A stretch of 64,000 nucleotides of DNA from Aspergillus flavus. Its lineage: Eukaryota > Ascomycota > Eurotiomycetes > Eurotiales > Aspergillaceae. The notes beneath the pieces are model-generated. The model saw only the letters and a program-made list of their open reading frames with translations. It was not told the origin of the DNA and searched no databases. Position numbers and translations under genes: made by a program. Positions within the stretch are counted from its first letter, which is position 1; each line of letters opens with the position of its first letter. The stretch is taken from contig NC_092406.1 in NCBI RefSeq assembly GCF_009017415.1, forward strand, positions 1-64,000, given 5' to 3'. This document shows, piece after piece, positions 33,901 through 47,109 of this stretch.

Positions 33901-36900
33901 TATAAAGCGACTATAAAAATTTATAATATTTCTATTTAAAAAAAATAGTAAAATTAAATAAATATTAAATTTAATAGATAAAGTTTTTAATAGTTTATAA
34001 TTTTTAGATAGAATATTAGTTTAGATAGTTAAATTTAATTAATATATTTTTATAATAAAAAAATTATAAAAATATTTATATAAAAAAAAATATTAGATTA
34101 TTATCTATATTTTAAAGAAAATTATAAATAATATTAAATAATTAAAATAATATTAGAATATTTTTAATAACTAAATTAAAGATTTTAATTATAAATTTAA
34201 AAAATTTAGAATTTTTAGCTTTTAAAATAATAGTATAAAAAATTATTAAAAAAAAAATTATTTATAAAATAATATTATATTTTTTTTAAAATATAATTCT
34301 ATAGATTTAATAAAAAAATATTTTTATTAGTTAAATCTATAATAAATTATTATTTAATAAAAAAAAGAAAAAAAGTATATATAAAAATAATATTATTAAA
34401 ATAAATAGTAATTTAATAAAATAATAATATATTAATAATAAATTATTATATTATAGAAAAACTATTTATATATTTTTATATTTTATATTTAAATAAAAAA
34501 TTCTAAAAATATATTATAATAATCTATTTATAGACTATTTTAATTAAAAGAAAATTTTTAAATTAATTAAAAAAAATTCTATTAAAATAATTTATATATA
34601 AATATTAAAAACTATATTTAAAATTATTTTATTTATTAGAAAATAAAGATTTCTAGAAAATTATTATAAAATAAATTAATCTTTTTTTTTATTTTAAAAA
34701 AATTATAATAAGATCTAATAATAGATTTTATAATTAGTCTATTATTATTAGATTAAAAAAGTTATATATATAATATAATTTTTATAATAATAAATTAATA
34801 TATAAAAATTATAAAATATCTATCTATAATTAGAATTATAATTATAGAAAAATTAATTAATATATTTTAAATAAAATTATTTATAAAATTAGATTTTTAA
34901 AAAATCTAATTATTAATAGAGGTTTATTTTTTATTAATATATATTAAATATAATTCTATTAAAATCTTTATATAAAAAACTATTTAAATATTACTTTTTA
35001 TTTATAAATAGATAAATAAATTAAATATTAGAATTAAATATTTAAAATATATTTATAGATATATATAAATTATTAATAAAATAATTAAATAGATTAATTA
35101 TTTATTATAAAATTTATATATAATAATATTAAAAATATATTTATAAAATATTTATTTTTTATAGCTTAATAAAATATAGAATTAATAGTTTCTAGATTTA
35201 AAATTATTAGATTAATAATATTAAATATATTAATAGAATTATAGTTAAAAAATCTAGCTAATATTTAAATTAAATTAAAAAAAAATCTAAAAAAAATAAT
35301 AAAATAATAAATAAAAGAATATAATAAATACTATAAAACTATATAATTATATATAGAATAAGAAATTTTATTATTAATAAAAAATATTAAATTATAGTAA
35401 TTAAATAAAAAACTAGATTTAAAATATAATAATCTATTTATAATTATAAAAATTATTAAAAAATAAATATACTATTTATAATTATTAAAAATATATAATT
35501 ATATCTATTCTATTTTTTATATATTATTATTAAAGTTATATTACTAGTATATAAAAATAAAGACTAGAAAAGTTTAATTAATTATTATTAATAATTAAAA
35601 AAAATAGAAAATAGAAAAAGTATTTATTTATTAAATATATTATTAAAAATTATAATATTTTATTAAATAAAAAAAATAATTAAATTATAAAAATTTATAG
35701 AAATTAAAAAAAATTTTAAAAATATTATTAAAGCTATTATAATTTATTAAAAAATTAGTAAAATATTAAAAATATTTTATTAATTATAAAGAAAAATATA
35801 ATCTTTTTTTTATAAAATTTTAATATATTTTTAAAAAATATAATAATATTACTCTTTTTTTTTTATTTATAAAATTTTAAGATTTACTAAAAATATTCTA
35901 AACTATTATATCTATATTATTAATAAAGATATTTATATAAAGAAAATAAAATAATTTTATTAAATTAAAAAAAAAATAGAAAAATAATTTAAAAATATAA
36001 TATAGAGTATCTACTAGTAAACTCTAAATAAATAAATAAAAAAATAAATAAATAAACTACTATAAGCTTTTCTAATTTACTAGATTATTTTTAAAAAAAA
36101 CTCTATATTATTAAGCTCCCGCTAAATATTTATTAAATAAAATAGATTATAATTTATATTTTATAATATTATTAAATATAGATAGATTTTATTTAATTTA
36201 TTAAAATAATTAGTAGTCTTTTTAATATATTTAATTAGATTATCTATAGTTTTTATAGTTTTTTAATTTAATAATAAAATCTATAAATAAATAATCTTAG
36301 TCTATATAGATTCTAGTAGTATAAAATATAGTTTTTTTAAATATATATATTATATATAAAGCTATCTAATATTTTAAAATATATAAACTAAAAATCTTTT
36401 AATATTAAAAAAAATATTAATAAATAATAATTTAATATAGTATTTATAAAATATCTATAAATTATTAATATTATTTTATTATATTATATTTAAAATTAGA
36501 CTATCTATTTACTAGAGAGAAATTAGAAAATACTAAAAAAAATAATAAAAATTATAATAATAGTAAAAATACTTTTTAAAAAAATAAAGAAAATTTTTTT
36601 TTTAAAACTAAAAATAGAAGATTATTAAAATCTCTATAAAAAGACTAGAATAATATATTCTAAATTATTTAAATTAATTAAAATATATTTCTACTAGACT
36701 AAGAAATATTTATTTTTAAAAAAAAAAAATTTAATAAAATAGAAAATAAAAAAGAAAATATAAATAAAAATATAGAGAATTAATAAGTATATTAATTCTA
36801 TTTTTTTATAAAGATATACTAATAGCTTTTTAAAAAATAAAAATATTTAAAAAAAAATACTTATAGTATTCTATAAAGCTAATTAAATCTATTTTATTTT

Positions 36901-37300
36901 TTAAAAAACTTTAATAATTCTATAAATAGTATTATACTTAACTATTTTTAAAATAATAGAGATACTATTAATTTATAACTCTAGTAGTATTTCTATAAAA
37001 AAAAATAAATTTACTATATTATCTATATTTTTAAAATAATTTAAAAAAATAGATATAATTATAAGAAATATTATAATTTATAAAAATAAAAAATTCTATA
37101 ATACTATTCTAAAAATATTTTATTAATATTTTAATTATTTAAAATTATTATAAAATAATATATTAAATCTCTATAATTCTATTATTAAATATTTAAATAA
37201 AATATATTTTTATATTATATAGTTTATTAAAGTAAAATATTAAATATCTTAGAATTTAGATATAAATTAAAATAGTTTATTTTTTTTAAAAAAAAATAAT

Positions 37301-37572
37301 TATAATAATAGATTATTTTAAATAACTAGACTTTATATAGATAAGCTATTAATAGACTACTAGCTTATATAATATATAAATATATTTATATTAGAATTAT
37401 ATAGAAGATTCCAATTTTTAAATAATTTATTCTATTATATTATATAAAAAAACTACTATATAATTATAAATAATCTTAAGTCTTCTAGTACTATATTTCT
37501 AAAGTCTATTAGCCAACCGCGCTCTATAGGCCTATTATCTATAGATAGTAATGCGCCGGCAGAGCGCTTACA
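37301..37572 (+). repeat. Right LTR, 272 bp
   Basis: Starts TATAATAATAGATTATTTTA and ends GCGCTTACA. Its last 70 bases keep GC (GCCAACCGCGCTCTATAGGC and GCGCCGGCAGAGCG) where the left LTR has decayed to T/A. The complementary preservation makes the two LTRs a clear RIP pair. Confidence 0.88.
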
Positions 37573-37699
37573 ATTAGATTAATTTTAATAAAAATAGAAT
37601 AGAGTATTACTATTAATAAACCAATTAATATATACTTTAAGAAACACCGTCTTCTCTCATACTTTAGTAATTATAGCAATATATTAGTTATATTTATAA

Positions 37700-38580
37700 A
37701 GAGTATCTTGTTATGTCCGGGGCTTTATAGTCAAATCTAAGACCAGTTAGCAGACCACGTTCCAAGGGTTACTAATCTAGTATTATTTATTAATTTCTAT
37801 TATCACAGGGATATAGTCGATATAAGACTACTATTAATGCTAGACTGCCGTCATTACAGGGATATAGTCAATATAAGATTACTATTAATACTAGACTTAA
37901 GTTTAAAGAACTAGACCTATTAAATATATATATCTAATAATTAAAAAATTATAAATAAGTTAAGACTAGTTATACTATTAAAGATAATTTTATAATAATA
38001 ATATAAATTAAATCTAAAGAATTAAATTAAATATATAAAATAGATATTTTTATATATTCTTATTTATTATATTATTACTATAATTTTTTATATTAACAAT
38101 ATACTATATCTTATTAATATTATAAATTTATTATATTACTAATATATTTAGTTATATTATTACTATAATATATATAATTTTATTATAATAACTAATATTA
38201 ATATTTATAGTTTTTTTTAAAATAAATACTAGATAAATAATTTATTAGATATCTTTTATCTAAGAATTAACTATTATTATTCTATTGTTATTCTATCTTA
38301 TACATCCATCTTTAATAAGATGTATTAGACAAGGATCTATAATATATTTCTAGTAGTAGCGATATATTCTTAATAAAATATTAATATAGATGGCTTTTTA
38401 AAGAAAATACTTTAATAGATGAGCGTTAATACAGAAAGACTAATTATTTAATTAAAATATTTTACAATTTTATAATAATCTAGATCTAATATATACTCTT
38501 TATTTACCTTGTAATAGTTCTATTACTAGTTAAGTATTGGCAGTATCTTAAGTAGACTGCGGCATATCCGCTCCAACAGA
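37700..38580. repeat. Less-mutated fragment of a second repeat family
   Basis: Begins near TGTTATGTCCGGGGCTTTAT (37713), which looks like an LTR start. It includes two 51-bp tandem units from 37805 and 37856 (each with CAGGGATATAGTC.ATATAAGA and TTAATRCTAGAC). 37840-38055 matches 13570-13790 of the first island, and 38280-38400 resembles 13930-14060. Because this copy retains more G/C it is the better source for a consensus. Its right end near 38545-38580 (GGCAGTATCTTAAGTAGACT) could be internal element sequence. Confidence 0.5.
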
Positions 38581-40830
38581 TATAAGATCTAATACTATAT
38601 CTATAAATTATAAATAGTAGATATAGCTTTAATACTATATTTTTAGTAAAGATATCTAAAAATATAGATATATAGATAGTTTTAAATTATTTATACTAGT
38701 ATAACTCTTGCTTACTTTTGTAAATATAGACTATTATCTAATATTAATATAGCTTACTACTATTTTTTTAATTTAAAAAGAATAAACGTTTTATCTTAAT
38801 AAACCTAATATTTTTAATTTATTTTCTATAATATAAAAAATTATAAAATTAATATATATCTAAGACTTTACTATATAATTGTTACATATAATATAATAAT
38901 CTTAGTAGTCTAGACTTTAATTATAAGTATAGCTATAAATAATAAATTTTAAGATAATTTATATTAAAAAAATATATATTTATTATTATAAATTGTTAAA
39001 AATTTTATAATAAATAGAAAAACTAGAAATAAAATATTTACTTTTTAATAATATACTTTAATTTTAGATTTAAAATAATATTATATTTTATAGCTATTTA
39101 TATATTGGATTTAAGTATATTATGATAGTAAAAATTTAAAAAATTATAAATAGAAACTCTTAAAATATAGATTCAAATAATTTTTAAAGTCCTATAGATA
39201 TTTTACAAATATTTATAGAATTTTTAAACTATTTTTAAAATATTTATTAAATTTTTAAAATATTCTTTAAATATTTATACTAAAGAATATTTTAATTAAT
39301 TATTGGAATTTAATTTATTATAAATTAAATTAAACTATAATATTATATACTAGTAATAAAAATAGAAAAGTTTTTATTAATTAAAATATAAATTTTTCTA
39401 TTTTTATTACTTTAAATATTTTTAATTTTATATTTATTAATTTCTTAATTTTATATTTATTAATTTCTTAATATTTTAATTATAGATTTTATTTATTAAT
39501 TTAGATTTTATTAATTTTAATAATCTCTCTAATTTTATTAGTATCTAAATATCTATTATATTTATTTTATTAAGTTATAACTATTATATTCTCTAGTCTC
39601 TTTTATATTAATTTATTTTTTTTAGAAAATTAGATCTTATATTTTTTTAATTTAATTAATAGTAATATAAATAATTCATATAAAAAGTTTATTAATTAAT
39701 AGTTTATAACTAAATATAAATTATAATCTAATATTGAAAATATAATTTATTAAAAATTAAAAAATAAATTATATATTTAGAATAGTTTTAACTAGATTAT
39801 AAATAAAAAAATAGAAAGCTAAAGATTTTTGAAAATGTATTTTAATACTATTAACTATCTAAAATATTACCATTTTAAATTTTTATTTATAATAGTATAT
39901 TTTAAAATTAGATTATATTTAAGAAAAGCTAACTTTAAGATTAATTAATTTATTAAATAAATAATATATCAATTAAAATGTTTTAAATAATATTATTATA
40001 GGAATTTAGTTCTTTATAATTAAATAATTAATTTTATGATTTATTTAGCTAAGTATATTAAATATATAATCTTTTAAAAACTATTTTTTTAATACTAGTC
40101 TAAGATTTATTTTAATTATATATTTATTTTTTTAAATTATTAAATATTTTTAATTTTATTATATAATAAAGATTATTTAATAATTATTTATTAAATCTAT
40201 AATTCTATTTATATAAATTATTTAATACTATTTTCATATAATAATCTAGAATAACTAAAAAAAGATTTTATAGAGATTTTTTAAAAGTTTTTAATTATTA
40301 ATAATCTTAGATTACTGGATCTCTCTATTTTATTAATTATAATTAAAATTATTATAAAGCTTTTTTAAATTTAAATATATCCATAGTTTCTATACGAATA
40401 AAAATATTAATAAAACTATAATTTAAATTCTAGTTAATTATAATATTTTAGATTATATATTATTAATAATTATTTAATAATAATATTTTAATATTAAATA
40501 TTCAAAACTATTTTTAATTATAGTATTTATTAAATCTTTTAATTTTCTAAATTTTTTATATTATATATATAATTTAGCGTAGTTTAAATAAATATTTTTA
40601 AAAAACTAAAAATAGTGCTATTTAATAAGAAGATTAAATTAAAGTAATTTAAAAAAAGATCTATTTTTTTAAAGTAAATAGAACATATCTAATAATATCT
40701 AGATTATAAATATATTAAAAAAAATATTTTTTTATTTATAAAATCTATTTATATTTTAATTAATTAAAATACTAAAGATTTAAAAATTTATAGTATTAAA
40801 AAATATTTATAGTTTTTTAAATACAACTTA

Positions 40831-40842
40831 TGTTGACCCTAA
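40831..40842. repeat. Single interstitial telomere unit
   Basis: TGTTGACCCTAA, an exact copy of the 12-base unit that forms the chromosome end, in the same orientation, embedded in AT-only DNA that otherwise contains almost no run of C. Confidence 0.7.
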
Positions 40843-41446
40843 TTTAAAATATTTAAATATAATAAAATTTAATTAAAAAAATAGTTTTAAATTAAATATC
40901 TTCTTTTTTTAACTAAGTCTTTTTTTAATTTTACTATAATATTTATAATAAACCTTTTTTTTATGTTTAATATAATTAAAGTAAAGCTTAAAAATAAAGA
41001 TATAATTTAGAAAAAAACAATATTTTAGATATTTTAAATAGTAAGTAAATTTCTTTTTTAAATACTATACTATTATGAATTATAAATTTTATAGTAATAT
41101 TTATACTTTAGTAATAATCTTATCTCTATTAAAAAAATTTTAATACTTTATTTCTATTAATTAATAGAATGCATATAAGATAGATTTATTTCTAATCCAA
41201 CCTAGTAGATTATCTCATCAAGTTTGATGTGTTAGGGTTCATCGTTTGTCAGAAGCTCCCTCCCCGCTTTAACCAGAGGGTATTGGATCCCCGATTGTGC
41301 TTCAAAAACGCAAATGTAGTAGATTCAAAAGCCGCCCCTCCCACGATGACCTGGGCTTGTCCAAGAATGCCCCTATTTCTCACCGTGCATTATGACATAG
41401 ATCATCCTTGCCTTGATTCCATCCATCACCACACTGTGAAGGTTCA

Positions 41447-42126
41447 TCACTGCTGCTTGTAAGGCTTTTCCCCAGCATAGTTGCCAACAGGGTCATAGTT
41501 GGCAACTACAATATACATGCCACTTTCACACTTCCTCGAGGATACAGCCATACCGACTTTGGAAGAATCCGCCCAAACAACCTAGTTTTAAAAGATTCAT
41601 AAGCTACTTCCAATGCCATACAGTGAATCTTATGGTGTATATCACTTACTTGAGTGTAATGTCCACAGATCGCATTGGGCCCGCATGTATTGCTATCGTA
41701 ATTATAGTCTTTATGTTCATTATGCCACGCATCTATTGCCTGTTTCACAAGATCCGCTGGATCACTGCCCTCATATAAGTTTTGCCCGGCACGATTATGC
41801 TCGAATTTGCAGCTATCGGCTAATTGCTGGGCAGCTGTGGCGAGACCTTCATCCCACTCGATGGGCTTCATGTTACTAGCGCTTGGCGTCACGGAAGATC
41901 GGTCTTGAGTATCCATAGTTAATGGAGAATATCATTCAACATAATGTAGTTTCGCACTTACGGTTGTTATGAAGGGAAACAGCCCGTTGCTATCCATATT
42001 AGGAATATATCCACAGTTTGGTTCTGATTTGCATGTCAAACATACCTTGTCTGCATCGGTGAATGAAGCTCGAGCTCCAGAGATACAAAATAGCATAATC
42101 GCAACAAAGCTGACTGGGGACTTCAT
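41447..42126 (-). CDS. Secreted CAP/PR-1 (SCP) family protein
   Basis: Exon 1 (42126-41962) gives a signal peptide (VSFVAIMLFCISGARA) and a cysteine-bearing lead. Exon 2 (about 41903-41650) carries the CAP core: SVTPSASNMKPIEWDEGLAT, then AQQLADSCKFEHNRAGQNLY, AWHNEHKDYNY and CGHYTQ at the splice. Exon 3 (41581-41447) continues VVWADSSKVGMAV and ends NYAGEKPYKQQ. CAP proteins are extracellular and often bind sterols or lipids. Oddities: the usual cysteine in VGCA is methionine (VGMAV), and exon 1 to exon 2 does not join in phase with the obvious donor (GTAAGT after ITT) and acceptor (CTCAAG), being one base off. Either another acceptor is used or the gene carries a small frameshift. Confidence 0.75.
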
Positions 42127-44676
42127 TTTGGCGATCAGGTTGTTCAGTTCATAAAGAATAAGCTCATTGAATGTAGGCAGAAGGGGCTATGGGCATAAGG
42201 CTTTAACCAATGCGTTACCAAGGTGCCTTGAAGTCGAATAAACCCTGAAGATGTCGGAGAATATCTTGCGATGAGGAGTTTGTTGGATGTTTTGTACGGG
42301 CTGGACCCCTTTTTGTGTTGAATTATATACCTTTTAAGTTTAATAGCTGTGGGGGCTTTTGTATGATTTATTATTTACTCTTTCATTTTAGAATGTCGAT
42401 CAACTAACTGAACTAATCAAAGGTTGGTAAGGGTTTATGTGGAGTCTGATAGTCATGGCACTAGTTGTGCCCGGAAGCCTGAGCTTCAAAATTATTCCGT
42501 ATATTGAACCAAAAGTGGAAACACGAGGCTACATTTAATTACATTGCAGATCCATCAAAGAATCTGTGGAACGAAAAATCTTCCCATTCGTCCGTACATC
42601 ATGGGCGAATAGTTTGTAAGGTATTCTCAGGTCAACAGAATCTTTTGAGTAGGCACCTCTATTCAAGCGTAATTTAGTCACTCTTTTTAATTGCTAAAAT
42701 CACAACTCAAGTAAACCCTACCCAACCGGTACTTTGGTTGCTTAGCGTTTATCGGTCTCCGTAGTCTTCCAATCAATTTAGCGATTAAGGCCATCGGAGC
42801 TGAAATGAAGATCATCGGTACTAGAATGAAGATCATCAAAGCTTGAAGATGCCATGTCAGGATATTTGACCCGGGGTTCCCTTACAACAACCAGTCAGGG
42901 GGTCATATCCACTGAAGATCAATTTGACTACCTTCCTCGTTAAGTGTTACGACCCTCAATTCTGTTGTAGAAGCAATACTTATCTAGAAGCCTAGTGTCA
43001 GATTCAACGGTTGATGGTTCCACTCATCAACTGGAAGTAAGAAGACTATGCAAGACGCCAATCAATTGATACTACAACAGTGGACCCGCCATATATGATT
43101 TTTTTATATTATTCTATTGCCTAACACATGATTGCACATGCTTACAGAACTAAGACGATTTCAGCTAATTAGTATTCCCTTGACGTTGGCCAATTTGAAC
43201 ACCAAGACAAAATGTTATTTATACTTGAATGTACTGTCTTTCATTCGCATTTGCGCAACCTATGCAGACTGGACGTCATAAGGTGTTATAATACGATTCA
43301 AGAAACCTGCCAGACGATGTGACATTGATATTCCCCGATGATAATTGGGGTAATGTCCAGAGACTGCCTACAGAGAAGAAGTGACAGAGATCTGGTGGCA
43401 TTGGTGTAAGGTTACCCTCTGGTTCTCTAATAATTATCTTATTCTTCTAATCATGCTCTTAGCTTTACTATTATTTCGACTATATTAGTAGATCTAAGAG
43501 CTGAAAATGATAAAACAATAACAATCTGATTAGTCGCCTCTTATCTTATTTAAGGGAACTATTATTTAAATCTCTATAGCCTAAGATATATAAGAAGCTG
43601 TTATAAGCCTATAAGCGTGGAGTCGATAGAGGTTAGATTATTAATATTAGTGGTATCAAATCTATAGAGATTTCTCTTTTATTTATTCTGAACCTTGCGT
43701 GGACTATGCTCTAGTTTAATTTTAATACTATTTCTCTATATCTAAAAGCTTTTGCCACACGAGATTTTAGTAATAATTACTCTAAGCAGATTATATTAAC
43801 TTTGATAGAATATAGCTATCTAATAGATCTATGTAAATTTAAAATACTGGAATTAATAATATATTCTATATTTAACTCTAATTGTGTTGGACAGAGAAAG
43901 CCCTGAATCACGCCCTTTGAACTGACAGTGGTATGGCCAGTTTGGCAGCCGGACTAAAGGATGCAGCACCCCCAGATGTTCGACTAGCAAGTCAATAAAC
44001 TGGTATAAACTTCGGGTGATCCAGTACCGAAGCAAATTCTTCGCATGATCATTCCCTACATTCGTAGCCAAGTCCGACACGCATGGTGCCTTGGTAAGGA
44101 ATATTCCACAAATGGGAGACCAAATAGTCAGCTTGGCTTGCGGCACTTTAGACCCGTCTCCACCTCTTTTAGGTATAGTAAAACGTGTCCCGTGACTATC
44201 TTTTGGGGGTATTGCGATTATAATGTTCTTCAGATTCGTTAGTGCCAGAGCAGCTACGTTCATCATGAAGGCATTCTTGGACAGGCTTGCACCAAACTAT
44301 ACATTTGTCTCAGATGAGTACATTAACGTAGGACCTTGACAGTTGAGTTTGGTAAGCAGTACATATTAAGTAGGTCTCATTTCTAGAGCAGAAGTCTTCA
44401 GTACAGGAGAGGACAGAATTATAAGCTCTTAATTCGTCACTATTCTTTCCAGTGCTTTATAGCGGTTGCTGGGGCCGCTAGGCTTGTGAAGAGCTACACC
44501 ACAGACGGATCCGAGCTGTGAAGATGGATTCTGACGTTCACTTCGCCTATTTTTGCTCACTTGATCCTGTTGGCGAGGTAATTAGTCTCATGATGGAGAC
44601 GACGAATATTTCCAAAAGAGAGACTTACGTTTCATTCCAAGACAGCAACAACGTGCCTCGCCGGACAGCGATGTCA
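42127..44676. other. Intergenic; one unassigned frame
   Basis: Mostly gene-free. 43420-43860 is AT-rich with TATTATTT- and AGATCTAT-like phrases, a small relic of island-type DNA. The minus-strand frame at 43853-44266 (137 codons, starting MMNVAALALTNLKN) is the only longer one; it has no recognised motif, no signal peptide and no clear splice partner, so it remains an unsupported candidate. Confidence 0.4.
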
Positions 44677-44886
44677 CTAACAAGAGTTGTTGCAACACCA
44701 GCACTGGTTCCAAAATACACCACCGCAGCCACCACATGTGAAACCCGCATCTTTGCAACGCTCATGGCATGGTTGGCCGTTGTCGCAGAAGCCATGTTGC
44801 TCCCACCCAGGCTGTGAGGAGCCGTCGCAACGAGCCATCACTGCAACCACCGATGTTGCTATGGCGAGGAATAGAGAGTACTTCAT
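44677..44886 (-). CDS. Small secreted cysteine-rich peptide, defensin-like
   Basis: I start at the internal ATG 44886, giving 69 residues, because it begins a standard signal peptide (MKYSLFLAIATSVVAVMA); the frame's upstream ATG at 44934 would put charged residues in front. The mature part is about 50 residues with nine or ten cysteines: CDNGQPCHERCK, then CGGCGG and CWCCNNSC. The spacing C-x3-C, a GG-C turn and a final C-x-C resembles the cysteine-stabilised alpha-beta fold of fungal defensins such as plectasin and micasin, though with extra cysteines. Such peptides are usually secreted and act on competing microbes or signal to hosts. Family is inferred from cysteine pattern only; an effector-type peptide is the alternative. 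Confidence 0.65.
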   Translation of the reverse strand: MKYSLFLAIATSVVAVMARCDGSSQPGWEQHGFCDNGQPCHERCKDAGFTCGGCGGVFWNQCWCCNNSC

Positions 44887-46050
44887 CTTTCCGTCTGAAT
44901 CCGACGCAATTCTGTGAATGGAAAAGAAGGGCAAAAGAACAAATGGAGTTCGGGTTCGATAGAAGGAATCTTATTTATATTCTATTGAAGGTGCACCGCA
45001 CAATGTGGAGCAGACTGTTTTGTCAAGCCCTTCATCGGCTCTATTTATGGCCCATCCAACGTAGCAATGGGAGTGAATGATCGCCATAAGTTCTGTCTGG
45101 CTGGACGCTGATCTCAGTACGCGTCTGCAAATCTCGCGGTGGATGGCTGGTCGATTGAGTTAAGATACGTGTTCAACGTTACTTTTCCAGCCCCACTGAT
45201 CGGACACCAGCACTTGGTACTAGCCAATTACGACGACCACAGCTCGTATTGCCACCAAGAATGGCTAGTCCTGGTGAAGATCAAGTTTCTCGAAGGAGAC
45301 AAGATATTCTTTGGAATAAGCAAAGCTTTCAGGGTACTCTTGGGCTACGTCGAATGAGGCGCGAATTACAGGGCAACCCCCCTTGTATCCGGACTGGTTA
45401 GGGCTGGTTCGGTCTCCGCATATACGAATACGAAGGGGCTCTAACCTTCGTAAACGGAATCACCCCTTTGTTTCGGAATTGCCCCCATCGGTGTTAAATT
45501 GAAAAGTGTCGACTGTGTTGCATTTAATCACAGGGGCTATGGGGATACTCATTTCTTTCTTCGTCAAGTAAACCCGGGAGTGCTGTGGTTTGTTGAGCGA
45601 AAGAACACCCATGGCTATTGTCGGTGAAGTTTTTTGGGGAAGCGGAGACTGCCTTGTTAAACCCAACTTCTGTCACGGCACTAGCCCCGATGGCGGAACC
45701 ACTGATGCTGATCTTCATTTGAGAGGGTTTGTATAGATGGTTGTCTCGTATCCTCTTTGAGGTAGCGCAATCCTTCTCGCCTGTCACATTCTAGCGGTGA
45801 TACAATAGAACGTCAGACGAACAAACACACCGTTATTGTAAAATGGCATCCCCCACCTGATGGAGTTCAAAGCTGATGAAGAGGCTCTACACCTAATGGG
45901 AGTATGGCTAGTTGGATGGTATCGATTCCGGAGTTATGGAAGGCATTACTTGTGACAGCTACTAGGGCCGCCTCCCAACGCCCTGCTGCGCCTCTTTGAT
46001 CAGAGTACCGACAGAACAGCACCAACAAACCAACCTCCCTGTCCCCTATA
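44887..46050. other. Intergenic with small unassigned frames
   Basis: Short frames on both strands (e.g. 45139-45357 plus, 45460-45787 minus). The minus pair at 45460-45787 could be two exons of one small protein, but no signal peptide or family pattern supports it. Confidence 0.35.
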
Positions 46051-46742
46051 ATGTCACTCAATATGAACATCAAGGAAGGCAATGAAGAACAACATTCCCT
46101 CATGGACAGTACACACCGGGGAATGTCTGCAAATGCAGCTCCGGAGACAATCGAGTTAACCGTACCGGAGAGTCTGAAGCGGGAGGTGTATCTGGTCATA
46201 GATACTCAATATCTGACTACTACACTTTGATTAGCTACTGGGGGATGCTGCGCTGGCTTTTGTCCTTCATCTTGCTTGGTAGCACAACGGCCATTCTGGT
46301 CTCCAAATCTGTCCCCGGCCTCGTGCCCTTCGCCATTGTCAACGAGCTCTGTGTAGGTCTATCACCATGCGATTCATATCTACAACCATAATTGGTGGTC
46401 CCCATGTGAATGAATGACCGGAAGGCTAACTTAATCGATTCGCTTTCCAAGGCTGGTGCACATATACTTACAGTGTTCCCATCGCTGAGGCATTCCCATT
46501 CACCCACCAACCCACGCCCACCTACAGTATGGCTGGTTCAGTTTGTCGCCCTGCTTACCCTAACCCTGGCTGCCCTGGCGACCAGCATCACATTACTATT
46601 GAAGACTCTTGGATTCAAAAACGAAAGGCATGGCGCTCTATGCTACAACAAAAGCGGTGGACGCTACCGGTGTCGCAGTGCGCGTAGCCAAACGTATGAT
46701 ATGTCATTGGTCTGTCTTGGTGGCTCTATAGCAGTTCTGTAA
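46051..46742 (+). CDS. Hypothetical membrane protein, uncertain model
   Basis: From ATG 46051 a 60-codon frame gives a polar, acidic lead (MNIKEGNEEQHSLMDSTHRG). A second frame just after it encodes a membrane helix (ISYWGMLRWLLSFILLGSTT), and a third stretch within 46410-46742 another (WLVQFVALLTLTLAALATSI). The layout, polar N-terminus then spaced transmembrane helices, resembles small fungal membrane proteins, but the pieces lie in different frames and I could not place convincing introns. It may be a decayed gene or chance hydrophobic frames. Confidence 0.25.
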
Positions 46743-47109
46743 GTAGCCGTCACGCTATCCACGCTATTGACCCTTTCTTTGAACCTAGATCACAAATCCT
46801 GCAGCTACGGTTACTAACGAGCTCCCTTACCACCAGGATACCAATCCTTATTCAACTCTTTTGTATATGCATGGTGAATAGATCCAGGTTTACAGAGCAG
46901 GAGGTAGCGGCACATTATCAAAAGGTAAAAGCCTTACAGACTGCTGTGGACACCAATAGCGGGTGGCGGTTCTGTGGAGACGGATGTGTAGACATTGCCC
47001 GCGCGGTAAAGCAAGGCTAGGCAGAGGGCAAGGCGCAGTCTAGAACACGAAATTAGCTTAACTATGCAGTTTAAGCCACTCCGCTGGTATACAATAAGTG
47101 AGTCCAAGT

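Larger units (their letters stand above)
30643..37572 (+). mobile_element. Complete RIP-mutated LTR retrotransposon, 6.93 kb
   Basis: Two direct repeats of exactly 272 bp flank 6.4 kb of AT-only DNA. Both sides carry the 5-bp duplication ATTAG (30638-30642 and 37573-37577). The ends read TATAACGG (left) and GCGCTTACA (right), consistent with an original TG...CA after RIP-type changes. An A-run directly before the right LTR (about 37289-37298) fits a polypurine tract and so a plus orientation. Gag and pol cannot be read because of mutation; the superfamily (Gypsy or Copia) is therefore not decided. Confidence 0.88.
30401..41200. other. Second AT-only island (10.8 kb)
   Basis: Nearly all A and T, with small GC-bearing patches at 30650-30710, 30890-30910, 37500-37570, 37700-37900, 38320-38580 and 40830. 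No gene can be read on either strand. The patches are the preserved parts of repeats: the two LTRs of one element and part of a second family. The pattern (C to T on both strands, TpA-rich) is that of heavy RIP. Confidence 0.9.

Noticed and set aside
37805..37905. CRISPR-like or satellite array
   Set aside because: Only two 51-bp units, both inside a dispersed repeat that recurs in the first island.
30401..41200. Mitochondrial DNA insertion or centromere
   Set aside because: The paired LTRs, target duplication and transition-type differences explain the AT content as mutated transposons; no mitochondrial gene can be read and the position is near a telomere.
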